Shown: positions 7,419 to 14,139, counted from the stretch's first letter. The stretch: DNA of 14,139 nucleotides from Pseudomonadota bacterium (GCA_021802595.1 JAJZRT010000025.1:1-14139), one strand, 5' to 3'. Made by a program: numbers and translations. The notes: generated by a model not told the origin, from the sequence alone.

Positions 7419-7461
7419 ACGGACCGGGACGCTGACGTCCTGCAGCCTGGTCCGGAACCGC

Positions 7462-7481
7462 GCCCCGAGGGGCATGCTTTT
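7462..7481 (+). terminator. likely intrinsic terminator after the small exported gene
   Basis: GCCCCGAGGGGC (7462-7473) folds into a short GC-rich hairpin, followed after four bases by TTTT at 7478-7481. It lies 44 nt past the TGA at 7418 and before the DsrC-like gene, so the two genes are probably separate units. Confidence 0.45.
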
Positions 7482-7590
7482 ATGGTCTGGCTGCGCATCC
7501 GGCATCCCGAGTCGGCCCTGCCCGTCCCGCAAATGCATCTTGTATCCGGTGGTGGCCTGACCTAGGTTTAAAGGGTATCTGCAGACTGTG

Positions 7591-7597
7591 AAGGAGG
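7591..7597 (+). promoter_or_regulatory. ribosome binding site that fixes the DsrC-like start
   Basis: AAGGAGG is a near-perfect Shine-Dalgarno ending 5 nt before ATG 7603. It rules out the in-frame GTG at 7588, which lies upstream of it. Confidence 0.85.
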
Positions 7598-7602
7598 CCG
7601 CC

Positions 7603-7974
7603 ATGCTGCACGTTTCAACCGATATCAACCATCTCATCCAGGAACCCGTGGTCGATCCCGACTTCCCCGATGCCCCGCTGGACTGGACACGGGACGACGC
7701 AATGAACATCGCGCGCACGGAAGGGCTGACGCTCACCGAGAACCACTGGAATGCCGTGCGCGCCCTGCAGCGCTATTACGCCCAGCACGCGGACGAGATC
7801 ATCATCAACCTGCGCGATCTGCACGATGCCCTCGACGAGTGCTTCCACCCGCAGGGCGGGCTGAAATACCTGTACACCCTGTTTCCGGGCGGACCCATCG
7901 CGCAAAGTTGCCGCATCGCAGGTCTCAAGGCACCCTACATCGCGAGCGACCCCAGCTTCGGCAGCGTCGCCTGA
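7603..7974 (+). CDS. DsrC/TusE-family sulfur-carrier-like protein lacking the C-terminal cysteine
   Basis: This gene encodes 123 residues. The DsrC fold is recognisable from LTENHWNAVRALQRYYAQHA, then from HPQGGLKYLYTLFPGGPIAQ and SCRIAGLKAPYI. DsrC proteins carry sulfur as a trisulfide bridging two cysteines on a flexible C-terminal arm and work with DsrAB/DsrEFH; TusE relays sulfur for tRNA thiolation. Here Cys103 corresponds to the upstream cysteine (CysB). The usual penultimate cysteine (CysA) eleven residues on is Ala114, and the arm continues nine more residues to SFGSVA. It cannot form the normal DsrC disulfide or act like TusE, so a regulatory or binding role is more likely (inference). 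No dsr genes are adjacent. The unit appears monocistronic. Confidence 0.88.
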   Translation: MLHVSTDINHLIQEPVVDPDFPDAPLDWTRDDAMNIARTEGLTLTENHWNAVRALQRYYAQHADEIIINLRDLHDALDECFHPQGGLKYLYTLFPGGPIAQSCRIAGLKAPYIASDPSFGSVA

Positions 7975-8054
7975 CGTCCGGGTCCATCCTGGTGGCGTCG
8001 AGCCGTACGCTGCGTGATGACCCCGGCCGCGCGCCCGGTCCGGCTTCCCCTCAG

Positions 8055-8069
8055 CCCCCGGGCCGGGGG
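8055..8069 (+). terminator. GC hairpin after the DsrC-like gene
   Basis: CCCCC and GGGGG at 8055-8059 and 8065-8069 can pair around GGGCC. It lies 80 nt past the DsrC-like stop and has no T-run. It could stop transcription only weakly; repeat copy B follows directly and could add a second hairpin. Confidence 0.25.
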
Positions 8070-8091
8070 AAACGTCTGGTCCGATCGGTGC

Positions 8092-8160
8092 CTAGGGATG
8101 CGCTGAACAAGTTGCCGTTCGTCCTGAGCTTGTCGAAGGACTTGTTCAGCGCTTCCCTAA
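8092..8160. repeat. REP/MITE-like inverted-repeat element, copy B
   Basis: A 69-bp imperfect palindrome whose arms 8092-8111 and 8141-8160 match at 18 of 20 positions. Its core at 8115-8141 equals 7076-7102 in copy A. It appears to be the simple form of the element, without the nested hairpin. It lies between the DsrC-like gene and the diguanylate cyclase gene, within the 271-nt spacer 7975-8245, where no other gene is evident. Confidence 0.8.
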
Positions 8161-8245
8161 GCGGCCAGGCGCTTGATCAAACAGTCAAACAGCCACATAC
8201 TTCGCCATACAAGCGGGTGGGGTTTCCCCGCGCCTTCTCAACCCA

Positions 8246-9064
8246 TTGCTGAACGACGCCAGGTTATCGAACCGCTCTGTGGCTTCCCTGTCCCTGATCG
8301 ACCTGCAGGATTTGCAACTGGACGACGCGCGCGCGTTGCTGGAGCATGCCGGACAGGATGGCAGCCAGGAGACGGGCGAGCCGCCGCTCGCCTACCTGCA
8401 GCGGGTCATCAACGGACTGTGCGAACTTTCCCTCAAGGATCCCCTGACCGGCCTCGGCAACCGCAGGCATTTCATCGCGACGCTCGAACGCGCGATCGAA
8501 GTGGTGGCACGGTCGGGTGAATCAATCCTGCTGCTACTGCTCGACATCGATCACTTCAAGAACATCAACGACACCCACGGTCATCTGGCCGGCGACCAGG
8601 TGCTGCAAGCCGTCGCCGCCTGTCTGGCACACTGCGTACGGCCGATGGACACAGTCGTGCGCTACGGCGGCGAAGAGTTCGCGATGATTCTGCCCAACTG
8701 CCGCCCCGCCTGCGGGCGGGCCGTGGCCGAACGCGTGCGCCGCACGATCGAATCGCTGTCCATCGCCGTGACACCGCTGGTCAACCTGCAGGTCACGATC
8801 AGCATCGGCGGTGCCTACGCCCCGGAATGGGTGCGCTCCACCACGGACCTGTGGATCGAGCGCGCCGACCTCCAGCTCTATCGCGCCAAATCCGACGGAC
8901 GCAACCAGGTGTTTCTCGACCTGCCCCATGAAATTTCGGTCAGTGCCGAGGAAAAGGGGCTGCTGTTCGGTCATTTCGTCATGGACCCCACTGCAGCGCC
9001 CGACAATGTGTCCGTTGAGAGCACCGACCCCGGGAGCAATTCTCCCCATCGAGTAAACGCATGA
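8246..9064 (+). CDS. GGDEF-domain diguanylate cyclase
   Basis: This gene encodes up to 272 residues. The GGDEF domain spans about 64-225, with DPLTGLGNRR (65-74), DIDHFKNIND (100-109) and the active-site GGEEF (141-145). It condenses two GTP to c-di-GMP. The product-inhibition I-site RPMD (132-135) lies five residues before GGEEF, so feedback control is expected. Residues 1-63 are helical with no sensor domain recognised, and no membrane segment is seen, so it is cytoplasmic. The 45-residue tail after the domain is unassigned. The start is uncertain: TTG 8246 is the longest option and GTG 8279 is another; neither has a good Shine-Dalgarno. Its TGA overlaps the ATG of the next gene (ATGA), so the two are translationally coupled. 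Confidence 0.92.
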   Translation: MLNDARLSNRSVASLSLIDLQDLQLDDARALLEHAGQDGSQETGEPPLAYLQRVINGLCELSLKDPLTGLGNRRHFIATLERAIEVVARSGESILLLLLDIDHFKNINDTHGHLAGDQVLQAVAACLAHCVRPMDTVVRYGGEEFAMILPNCRPACGRAVAERVRRTIESLSIAVTPLVNLQVTISIGGAYAPEWVRSTTDLWIERADLQLYRAKSDGRNQVFLDLPHEISVSAEEKGLLFGHFVMDPTAAPDNVSVESTDPGSNSPHRVNA

Positions 9065-9897
9065 ACGACCTGCTCACCTCCATCCCCGACAAGCAGGACA
9101 CGGCCCGGCTTCCCTTGAAGCCGCTGGGCAAGGTCATTGCCATCACCAGCGGCAAGGGTGGCGTCGGCAAGACCTTCGTCTCGGCCAATCTCGCCTTGGC
9201 GCTGGCCAGGCGCGGACACAAGGTGCTGGTGCTCGATGCCGATCTCGGGCTCGCCAATCTCGATGTCGTGCTCAATCTCTACCCCAAGATCACGCTGCAT
9301 GACGTGTTCACCGGCAAGGCCCGTCTGGAGGACGCCATCCTCCCGGCGCCGGGCGGCTTTTCCGTGGTGCTGGCGGGCTCCGGCATGGTCGAGTACTCCC
9401 GGCTCACCCCCGAGGTACGCAACGAATTCCTGCGCATCATGAGCGGGTTGGTGCCGCATTACGACATCGTGCTGCTGGATACCGGCGCCGGAATCTCGGA
9501 CGTCGTGCTGTTTGCCGTCTCGCTCGCCTCGGAGGTCCTGATGGTCGCCACGCCCGAACCGACCTCGCTTACCGACGCCTACGCCACCATCAAGGTGCTG
9601 GTGGGCCAGCAGCAGCGGCAGATCATACGCATCATCGTCAACCAGACTGCGCGTGCGGGTGCGGGCCTGCCGATCACCCATCAGCTCCAGCACGTGCTCG
9701 ACCGCTTCGTGGCAACCGAGGCCGGCCACCCCATTCGTCTGGTCCACATGGGCGACATCCCGGTCGACCCCGAAGTCCGCCAGGCCGTGATGCGGCGCCA
9801 GCTGCTGATGCAGACCTCGCCTGGCTGCCCCGCCGGCCAGGCCATTTCCCAGCTCGCCAACCGACTGGAACAGACCGTCATGCCCAAGCTGGCCTAG
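9061..9897 (+). CDS. MinD/ParA-family ATPase of the FlhG/YlxH type
   Basis: This gene encodes 278 residues. The deviant Walker A motif SGKGGVGKT (30-38), the switch I block DADLGLANLDV (59-69), the Walker B-like LLDTGAGIS (138-146) and the ATPEPTSLTDAYATIK region identify a FlhG/YlxH-type SIMIBI ATPase. Such proteins dimerise on ATP, bind the membrane by a C-terminal amphipathic helix (possibly AISQLANRLEQTVM here) and set the number or position of polar structures such as flagella or pili. The N-terminus (DKQDTARLPL) lacks a clear DQAxxLR motif, which in FlhG stimulates FlhF, and no flagellar gene is in view. It is therefore an orphan paralogue, possibly acting on another polar machine. It starts inside the stop codon of the diguanylate cyclase gene, which suggests a shared task in c-di-GMP signalling. 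Confidence 0.9.
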   Translation: MNDLLTSIPDKQDTARLPLKPLGKVIAITSGKGGVGKTFVSANLALALARRGHKVLVLDADLGLANLDVVLNLYPKITLHDVFTGKARLEDAILPAPGGFSVVLAGSGMVEYSRLTPEVRNEFLRIMSGLVPHYDIVLLDTGAGISDVVLFAVSLASEVLMVATPEPTSLTDAYATIKVLVGQQQRQIIRIIVNQTARAGAGLPITHQLQHVLDRFVATEAGHPIRLVHMGDIPVDPEVRQAVMRRQLLMQTSPGCPAGQAISQLANRLEQTVMPKLA

Positions 9898-9922
9898 GCC
9901 GCACGTCCCAGCGTCCGCGGCC
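9897..9922. terminator. hairpin between convergent genes
   Basis: GGCCGC (9897-9902) and GCGGCC (9917-9922) form a 6-bp GC stem with a 14-nt loop. It fills the 25-nt gap between the ATPase stop and the HDOD gene stop, so it could serve both strands. No T-run follows on either side. Confidence 0.4.
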
Positions 9923-10747
9923 TCAGGCGATGGCGGGACCGGCCTTCACCAGCGCCATCACCTTGTTCGGGTCCATGTGCAGCAGCTTGGCGATCTCGTG
10001 AAAATCATCCGGCAGGGCCGCGTCATGCCAGCCATGGGCGGAATGCCGCGCCAGATTGACGGCCAGCATGACGGTGCGTACCCGGGTCGTCTGCGCCTGT
10101 GCCGGGTCCGTCAGGTTTCCCAGCAACTCGGGCAGGCGCCACGCGAGGGTCAGCTCGCGCTGAAACTCCAGCCCGGCGAAGCCCAGCACGAGTTTCTGGA
10201 CATCGGCACTTCGCAGGGTGTGGTCGGCCCCCTGCAAGCGCTGGATTGCGAGCATCTGCTCGGGGTTGAAGCACCACATCAGCATTTCGGCAACATGGGT
10301 GAGCAGCGCCGATACCTGCACTTCTTCCGCATGCAGGTCATGCAGGCGCAATGCCCAATCGAATGCGTAGTACGCCGAACGCTGCGCACGCCGGACGGTG
10401 TGCAGCAGAGAGACCAGCGCAGCGCGGTGATCATGCAGCATCTCTTCCGCGATCGGCGCCGCCGGTACCGCACGGAAGAACGTGTCCACCCCCATCATGA
10501 GCAAGGTCTGCTTCACGTCGACCAGTTCATGGGTCTGGTGGCGATGCTTGTGCGTCTGCATGTAGCGCAGCAACTTGAGCGTCATCAGCGGATCGTCGGT
10601 CACCACGTCGGCAACGCTGCGTGCGTTGAGCAGCGCCTCGTCATCGCGCAGACGCGCAAGCTCGCGCGCCGTGCGCTTCAGCACGGGAATATCGGCCCGC
10701 CCCAGAAAAGCGAGCCACTCAGTCAGGCTTCCCGGTTGCTGCGACAT
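9923..10747 (-). CDS. HDOD-domain protein
   Basis: This gene encodes 274 residues. An HDOD domain covers about residues 20-215: LGRADIPVLKRTARELARL, then VADVVTDDPLMTLKLLRYMQ, VDVKQTLLMMGVDTFFRAV and a helical region with HDLHAEEVQVSALLTHVAEM. HDOD proteins resemble HD phosphohydrolases but lack the full metal-binding set. They act as signalling scaffolds, often near GGDEF, EAL or chemotaxis genes. The catalytic HD/GYP signatures are absent, so no hydrolase activity is proposed. GGGAGG lies about 4 nt before ATG 10747; the in-frame TTG at 10750 is too close to it. The gene faces the cyclase/ATPase pair convergently with a 25-nt gap, so it is separately transcribed. A functional link is suggested only by proximity. 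Confidence 0.85.
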   Translation of the reverse strand: MSQQPGSLTEWLAFLGRADIPVLKRTARELARLRDDEALLNARSVADVVTDDPLMTLKLLRYMQTHKHRHQTHELVDVKQTLLMMGVDTFFRAVPAAPIAEEMLHDHRAALVSLLHTVRRAQRSAYYAFDWALRLHDLHAEEVQVSALLTHVAEMLMWCFNPEQMLAIQRLQGADHTLRSADVQKLVLGFAGLEFQRELTLAWRLPELLGNLTDPAQAQTTRVRTVMLAVNLARHSAHGWHDAALPDDFHEIAKLLHMDPNKVMALVKAGPAIA

Positions 10748-10904
10748 CAATCCTCCCGATGGTCCGGCACGGATTCACTCACGCGAGGCCGCGGCCCCGC
10801 GGCGGGTAGGCGCCCGGTTTCCCCGCATCGACGTTCAATGCATCCATGGAGTATGTATCGGCTCCCCGCGCCATCCCTGAAGCCGGCTCTCCGCCAACTG
10901 GCTG

Positions 10905-11159
10905 TTATTTCAGGTTGCTGGACGAGAACAGCAGCACCTGGCCTGCGACAAAATTCACATGGATGGCGCGCGTTTCATCGCCCCACCGGCAGCTGCGCAC
11001 GCCCATCACATCGTCGCACTGGTCGGGCGGCCCGATCAGGCGGGTGACCTCATCGTACGGCATGCCCACGGTGATCCTGCTGTAGTTCTCCAGCGTGAGC
11101 TTGCTGCAGCCCGACAGGGCCAGCCCGAGACCCAGCAGCAAGACAGTCTTGATTTTCAT
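10905..11159 (-). CDS. BamE/SmpA-like small lipoprotein (DUF3862-type)
   Basis: This gene encodes 84 residues. The lipobox LSGC places the lipidated Cys at 18 after a hydrophobic signal; Ser at +2 suggests sorting to the outer membrane. The mature part LENYSRITVGMPYDEVTRLI, then GPPDQCDDVMGVRSCRWGDE and AIHVNFVAGQVLLFSSSNL, fits the small alpha/beta fold shared with BamE/SmpA. The motif G-M-x-Y-x-E-V-x-x-L-[IL]-G-x-P is the signature of that group. The exact task is unknown. Two cysteines (CDDVMGVRSC) could form a disulfide in the periplasm. A GGAG sequence about 8-10 nt before ATG 11159 supports the start. It follows the ClC gene in the same direction with a 56-nt gap and may be co-transcribed. 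The 157 nt downstream (10748-10904) show no further gene. Confidence 0.88.
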   Translation of the reverse strand: MKIKTVLLLGLGLALSGCSKLTLENYSRITVGMPYDEVTRLIGPPDQCDDVMGVRSCRWGDETRAIHVNFVAGQVLLFSSSNLK

Positions 11160-11215
11160 GCAAGCACTCCAGACGGGTTGAGGATCGGGGCGGTCGCGTC
11201 CCCAATGAATGAAGC

Positions 11216-12547
11216 CTACGCGGTAGACCGCGCACGCGCCAGATAGTTGGTCGCAAGGGCCTTGTACAGCGGCCGTGGGCAGACGACGCGGGACACGGCG
11301 GTGGCCAGCAGCGTGGCCAGCATCAGCGGGACCACCATGGCATGGTTGTCGGTCATTTCCATCACGATGACGAAAGCCGTGATGGGCGCCTGCACCACGC
11401 CGGCAAAATAGGCCGCCATGCCGATCACGATCAGCGCCCCGGAATCCACCGGGTCGAGCCACCCCGCCACGAGCTGGCCGATTCCCGCACCGGCCGACAG
11501 GCTGGGGGCGAACAGTCCCCCGGGAATGCCGCTGATGAACGACACCAGGGTCGCCAGCATTTTCCACACGCCATACCCTGCGGACACCCCGCCCGCACCC
11601 TCGATCAGATGCCTGGCCTCCGCGTAGCCGCTGCCGTAGATGGCGCTGCCGGACGCAAGGCCGATCAGCGCCAGCAGCAGGCCGCACGCGGCGGCGAATC
11701 CCACCGGATGGGTGCGCACGAACACCCCTGCCTGTCCCGGCAAACCGTGCGTCGAGAAGGCCAGCAGCAGGCGGCTGAATCCCCCGCCCAGCAGGCCGCC
11801 CGCCAGGCCGCACAGCAATACGCCGAACCAGCCGGAGGCGCCCGCGAGCGTGGCACTGGTCGCACCGAAATAGGTGTAGTTGCCCTGCACATAGACCGCG
11901 GCCAGGCCGGCAATGATGACCGCCGTGATCAGGGTGCCGCTGGAACGCTCCTCGAACGAGCGGGCCATCTCCTCGATGGCGAATACGACCCCCGCAAGCG
12001 GCGTGTTGAAAGCTGCCGCCACGCCGGCGCCGCCGCCGGCCACGATCAGGCCGCGTTCCATCAGGTGGCGTGGGAAACGCACCAGCCAGCGCAGGTTATA
12101 CAGCAGCGCCGCGCCCACCTGGACGGTAGGTCCCTCGCGGCCCACACTGGCGCCACCCGCGAGGCCGACGCAGGTCAGCAGCATCTTGGCCGCAGCGAGC
12201 CGCAGCGACAGCACCGTATCGCGATTGCCGCCTTCCGGCATGCGGAGGGCGGCAATCGTCTGCGGGATGCCGCTGCCTTCCGCTCCCCTGAAATAGCGCC
12301 GGGTCAGCGCGGCCACGCCCGCCAGGGTCAAGGGCGTGACCAGCAGGGGTAGCCAGGGGGAAACCGCCACCACCCGCCTGAACAGCTCATGGGCATAGTC
12401 GCTGCTCAGGGCAAAGGCCGTCGCCGCCAGCCCCACGCCGACCGCCCCGCCCCAGAACAGCACGTGGCGTCCCCACAGACGCAGCGAAAGCAGGCCGACG
12501 CGATGGCGTTTCTGGACGTAGGGGAAGCGGAGGCGAGGCCGGAGCAT
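11216..12547 (-). CDS. ClC-family chloride channel / H+-Cl- antiporter
   Basis: This gene encodes 443 residues, close to the usual length of a bacterial ClC without CBS domains. The Cl- selectivity motifs are in order: GSGIP (91-95), GREGP (136-140) with the gating Glu138, and GGLFAP (343-348). Tyr428 in RPLYKAL matches the Cl- coordinating tyrosine of E. coli ClcA. The internal proton glutamate is retained as Glu193 in FAIEEM. Both glutamates being present favours H+/Cl- exchange over a channel. It is a homodimer in the inner membrane. ATG 12547 has no evident Shine-Dalgarno, but the N-terminus fits the family. The next gene downstream (lipoprotein) starts after 56 nt; the upstream DsrE-like gene ends 93 nt away. 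Confidence 0.94.
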   Translation of the reverse strand: MLRPRLRFPYVQKRHRVGLLSLRLWGRHVLFWGGAVGVGLAATAFALSSDYAHELFRRVVAVSPWLPLLVTPLTLAGVAALTRRYFRGAEGSGIPQTIAALRMPEGGNRDTVLSLRLAAAKMLLTCVGLAGGASVGREGPTVQVGAALLYNLRWLVRFPRHLMERGLIVAGGGAGVAAAFNTPLAGVVFAIEEMARSFEERSSGTLITAVIIAGLAAVYVQGNYTYFGATSATLAGASGWFGVLLCGLAGGLLGGGFSRLLLAFSTHGLPGQAGVFVRTHPVGFAAACGLLLALIGLASGSAIYGSGYAEARHLIEGAGGVSAGYGVWKMLATLVSFISGIPGGLFAPSLSAGAGIGQLVAGWLDPVDSGALIVIGMAAYFAGVVQAPITAFVIVMEMTDNHAMVVPLMLATLLATAVSRVVCPRPLYKALATNYLARARSTA

Positions 12548-12640
12548 GATGGTTCGATATTACCCGCCCGGCCCCGCATCTGTCTCGCTGGCGCGCCTGC
12601 CACGCGTCCGGCGATGACGGAAAGTCAGGGCCTGGCGACG

Positions 12641-13165
12641 TCAGAACCCACCGATATAAGCGTAGCCATCGTTCTGCAGCTTGATCAGACGCGTGTAGCC
12701 GTCGTGCACGATCGTCACGCCGGGGAGGACGTCATCGGCCGTCCAGCCCATCGACTTCATCACGCTGTGGCATATCTCGACATGTACCCCCAGGGCCAGA
12801 AGGTCCTGCGTGATCTTGGCATTGAGATTGACCGCGAAGGGGTCGCCGACGACATCCCGGTACGTGTCGTCGATCAACAGGTACTTCGCGGCCTCGCCAT
12901 GCATCACCAGATGAATATCGAGCTGCGCCGGCGCCACGCCCTGCTTGCCGAAGGCCTCGATCAGGCCGCGCGCATAGAACAACCCCTTGCTGATGCCTGC
13001 CGCCGTATCGCCGGAGTGGATGTCGTACACCGCCTTGTAATGCGCGTGCGCATCGACCTTCAGCATCGGCCGTCCGGACAGCGAGGGTTCCATGTCCTGC
13101 GCCAGCAACGGGCCCGCCAACCCCAGCAGGCACCCCAGCAGGCAAAGGAATTTCGTGTAGTCCAT
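12641..13165 (-). CDS. exported DsrE-family-like protein
   Basis: This gene encodes 174 residues. Residues 1-22 are a signal peptide (hydrophobic LCLLGCLLGLAG, cleavage near LLA/QD). The mature part has the DsrE/DsrF-like alpha/beta pattern: VYDIHSGD, LDIHLVMHGEAAKYL, then ITQDLLALGVHVEICHSVMK and the closing YTRLIKLQNDGYAYI. Cys132 (EICHS) sits where DsrE-like proteins often carry their reactive cysteine. Cytoplasmic DsrE passes sulfur to DsrC; secreted relatives are common in sulfur bacteria but lack a firm role. ATG 13165 is chosen because the signal peptide begins there; GTG 13198 only adds eleven residues. A run of eight G lies 4 nt before the ATG and forms the ribosome binding site. It follows the PDC sensor gene by 97 nt in the same direction. 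Confidence 0.82.
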   Translation of the reverse strand: MDYTKFLCLLGCLLGLAGPLLAQDMEPSLSGRPMLKVDAHAHYKAVYDIHSGDTAAGISKGLFYARGLIEAFGKQGVAPAQLDIHLVMHGEAAKYLLIDDTYRDVVGDPFAVNLNAKITQDLLALGVHVEICHSVMKSMGWTADDVLPGVTIVHDGYTRLIKLQNDGYAYIGGF

Positions 13166-13169
13166 GATG

Positions 13170-13177
13170 CCCCCCCC
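13170..13177 (-). promoter_or_regulatory. eight-G tract acting as ribosome binding site
   Basis: On the minus strand GGGGGGGG is followed by CATC and the ATG of the DsrE-like gene. It is the only plausible Shine-Dalgarno there. A homopolymer at this point changes ribosome spacing whenever its length changes. Confidence 0.6.
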
Positions 13178-13262
13178 TATCCCTGGAACCTCGGGCACCG
13201 CGCCCGTTCGATACGGGATTATCGCGCCCGCAGCGTTGCTGCGCGATTTTCGTCATCCGACC

Positions 13263-14139
13263 TCAGAACCAGAACGACGTGCCCTTCATCAGGAACTCGA
13301 CGTGCGGCATGTAGTGCGAGCCGTCGCACGAAAAGGTCACGCTCACCATGTCGTTGAAAATATTGATCGAGGCCATGCGCAGGTAGAAGGTCGGGTCGGA
13401 AAGGCGCAGGGCCTGCATGGTGTCGAGTATCCTGTTGATATGATCCTGCGGGATCGCGGCATCGGCGGGATAGTCGCGCGGCGGATAAACCAGACAGATG
13501 TCCGGATCGCTCAGGGCCTCATGATCGAGGATGCGGTAGCGCAAGGGATCGTCCAGCGTCCAGATCGTCACCTGGCTGCTGGAAAAATGGATCTGGCACT
13601 GGAACACGCCGCGCTGCGTCAGCAGCTCCTCCAGGATCGACAGCGCCCGATCCAGGTTGCCATCCATCGGGCTCTCCACCCGGCATTGCTGGAACACACC
13701 GCTGCGGATCGCCGGATCGCCCTTCACCTGGCGCCAGTAGCCGGGTTCATCGTAGAGTTCGGACGTCACCGGCAGATTGCGCAAATCGAAATCGGCACCG
13801 AGATAGCCAACTTTCCCGGCATCCCGGTTCACCACCTGCAGCGCCGTCAGCGAAGGGCGGTGCCCCTTCAGGCTGATGTACGCATCCGACAACAGGAATC
13901 CCCAGGCCGGGACCGGTTCCTTCATGTACGGACGCTGTGAACGATCGCGTCCGAGATTTCCCGGGACGATCCCCGACTGGCCGACGTTGTTGCAGATCTG
14001 GACGCCGTCGCAACCCACGCAATACAGGAACGAGCAATGCGGAATACTCGGGAAATGTTCTATGAGAATCGTGTCCAGCGCGTCGCACTGCCCCCATGCC
14101 GGCGTGCACCGCCCGGCCAGCTGCCCCAGCGGCTCGCGC
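13263..14139 (-). CDS. PDC/Cache sensor-domain protein, C-terminal part (runs off the right edge)
   Basis: About 291 residues are visible, and the frame stays open to the window edge, so the GTG at 14018 is not the true start. The right-hand part is a PDC (Cache-like) ligand-sensor fold: PAWGQCDALDTILIEHFPSI, followed by a Cys-rich strand, then GRDRSQRPYM and GFLLSDAYISLKGHRPSLTA, closing with GKVGYLGADFDLRNLP. The second part, from about 13755 to the stop, has no recognised domain and ends KGTSFWF. No transmembrane segment is visible, so it may be a soluble sensor. Six cysteines occur within 39 residues near the edge, spaced C-x6-C-x16-C-x4-C-x2-C-x5-C. The gene is followed by the exported DsrE-like gene 97 nt on; several short inverted repeats lie in that gap. 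Confidence 0.78.
   Translation of the reverse strand, partial: REPLGQLAGRCTPAWGQCDALDTILIEHFPSIPHCSFLYCVGCDGVQICNNVGQSGIVPGNLGRDRSQRPYMKEPVPAWGFLLSDAYISLKGHRPSLTALQVVNRDAGKVGYLGADFDLRNLPVTSELYDEPGYWRQVKGDPAIRSGVFQQCRVESPMDGNLDRALSILEELLTQRGVFQCQIHFSSSQVTIWTLDDPLRYRILDHEALSDPDICLVYPPRDYPADAAIPQDHINRILDTMQALRLSDPTFYLRMASINIFNDMVSVTFSCDGSHYMPHVEFLMKGTSFWF

Noticed and set aside
7839..8252. 137-codon plus-strand frame containing LPFVLSLSKD
   Set aside because: It is an out-of-frame reading of the DsrC-like gene end joined to a translated copy of repeat element B.
12389..13357. 322-codon plus-strand frame
   Set aside because: It crosses antisense over the ClC start, the intergenic gap and the DsrE-like gene; no protein family is recognisable.

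Overview
This is a GC-rich window with dense gene packing, short intergenic gaps and class-typical gene neighbourhoods. The leuC / small exported protein / leuD arrangement, a DsrC-family protein and a DsrE-like exported protein suggest a betaproteobacterium, most likely a sulfur-oxidising, Thiobacillus-like lineage. That placement is inferred from gene content and was not tested by database search.

Left part (1-3116, all minus strand). In transcription order this holds a 12-helix MFS transporter, leuC, a small exported protein built from six 11-residue repeats, and the first 57 codons of leuD, which runs off the left edge. Spacing is tight (38, 11 and 13 nt), so this looks like one transcription unit with isopropylmalate isomerase as its core.

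Centre-left (3344-6860, minus strand). One 898-residue gene fuses an N-terminal membrane anchor, a helical stalk, a NodB-type polysaccharide deacetylase, a caspase-like (C14) protease with an EF-hand loop, and C-terminal TPRs. Immediately upstream lies the first third of a dodecin gene, with an intact ribosome binding site but no 3' part. A good sigma-70-like promoter for the fusion gene sits just past the break. This looks like a recombination junction. A flavin reductase-family gene follows.

Middle (6861-8245, plus strand). Two related small inverted-repeat elements (REP/MITE-like) flank a frameshifted small exported protein and a DsrC-family protein that keeps one of the two C-terminal redox cysteines. 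The first element contains a second, diverged hairpin inserted with an apparent 7-bp duplication.

Right of centre (8246-10747). A diguanylate cyclase with an intact GGEEF and I-site overlaps the start of a MinD/FlhG-like ATPase by ATGA, and an HDOD-domain gene faces them convergently. Together they suggest a c-di-GMP or cell-pole signalling group.

Right end (10905-14139, minus strand). This holds a BamE/SmpA-like lipoprotein, a ClC-type chloride transporter with both key glutamates, an exported DsrE-like protein with an eight-G tract at its ribosome binding site, and the C-terminal part of a PDC/Cache sensor protein with a cluster of six cysteines that runs off the right edge. No rRNA, tRNA, CRISPR array, transposase or phage gene was seen. 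No gene-free stretch exceeds 300 bases.
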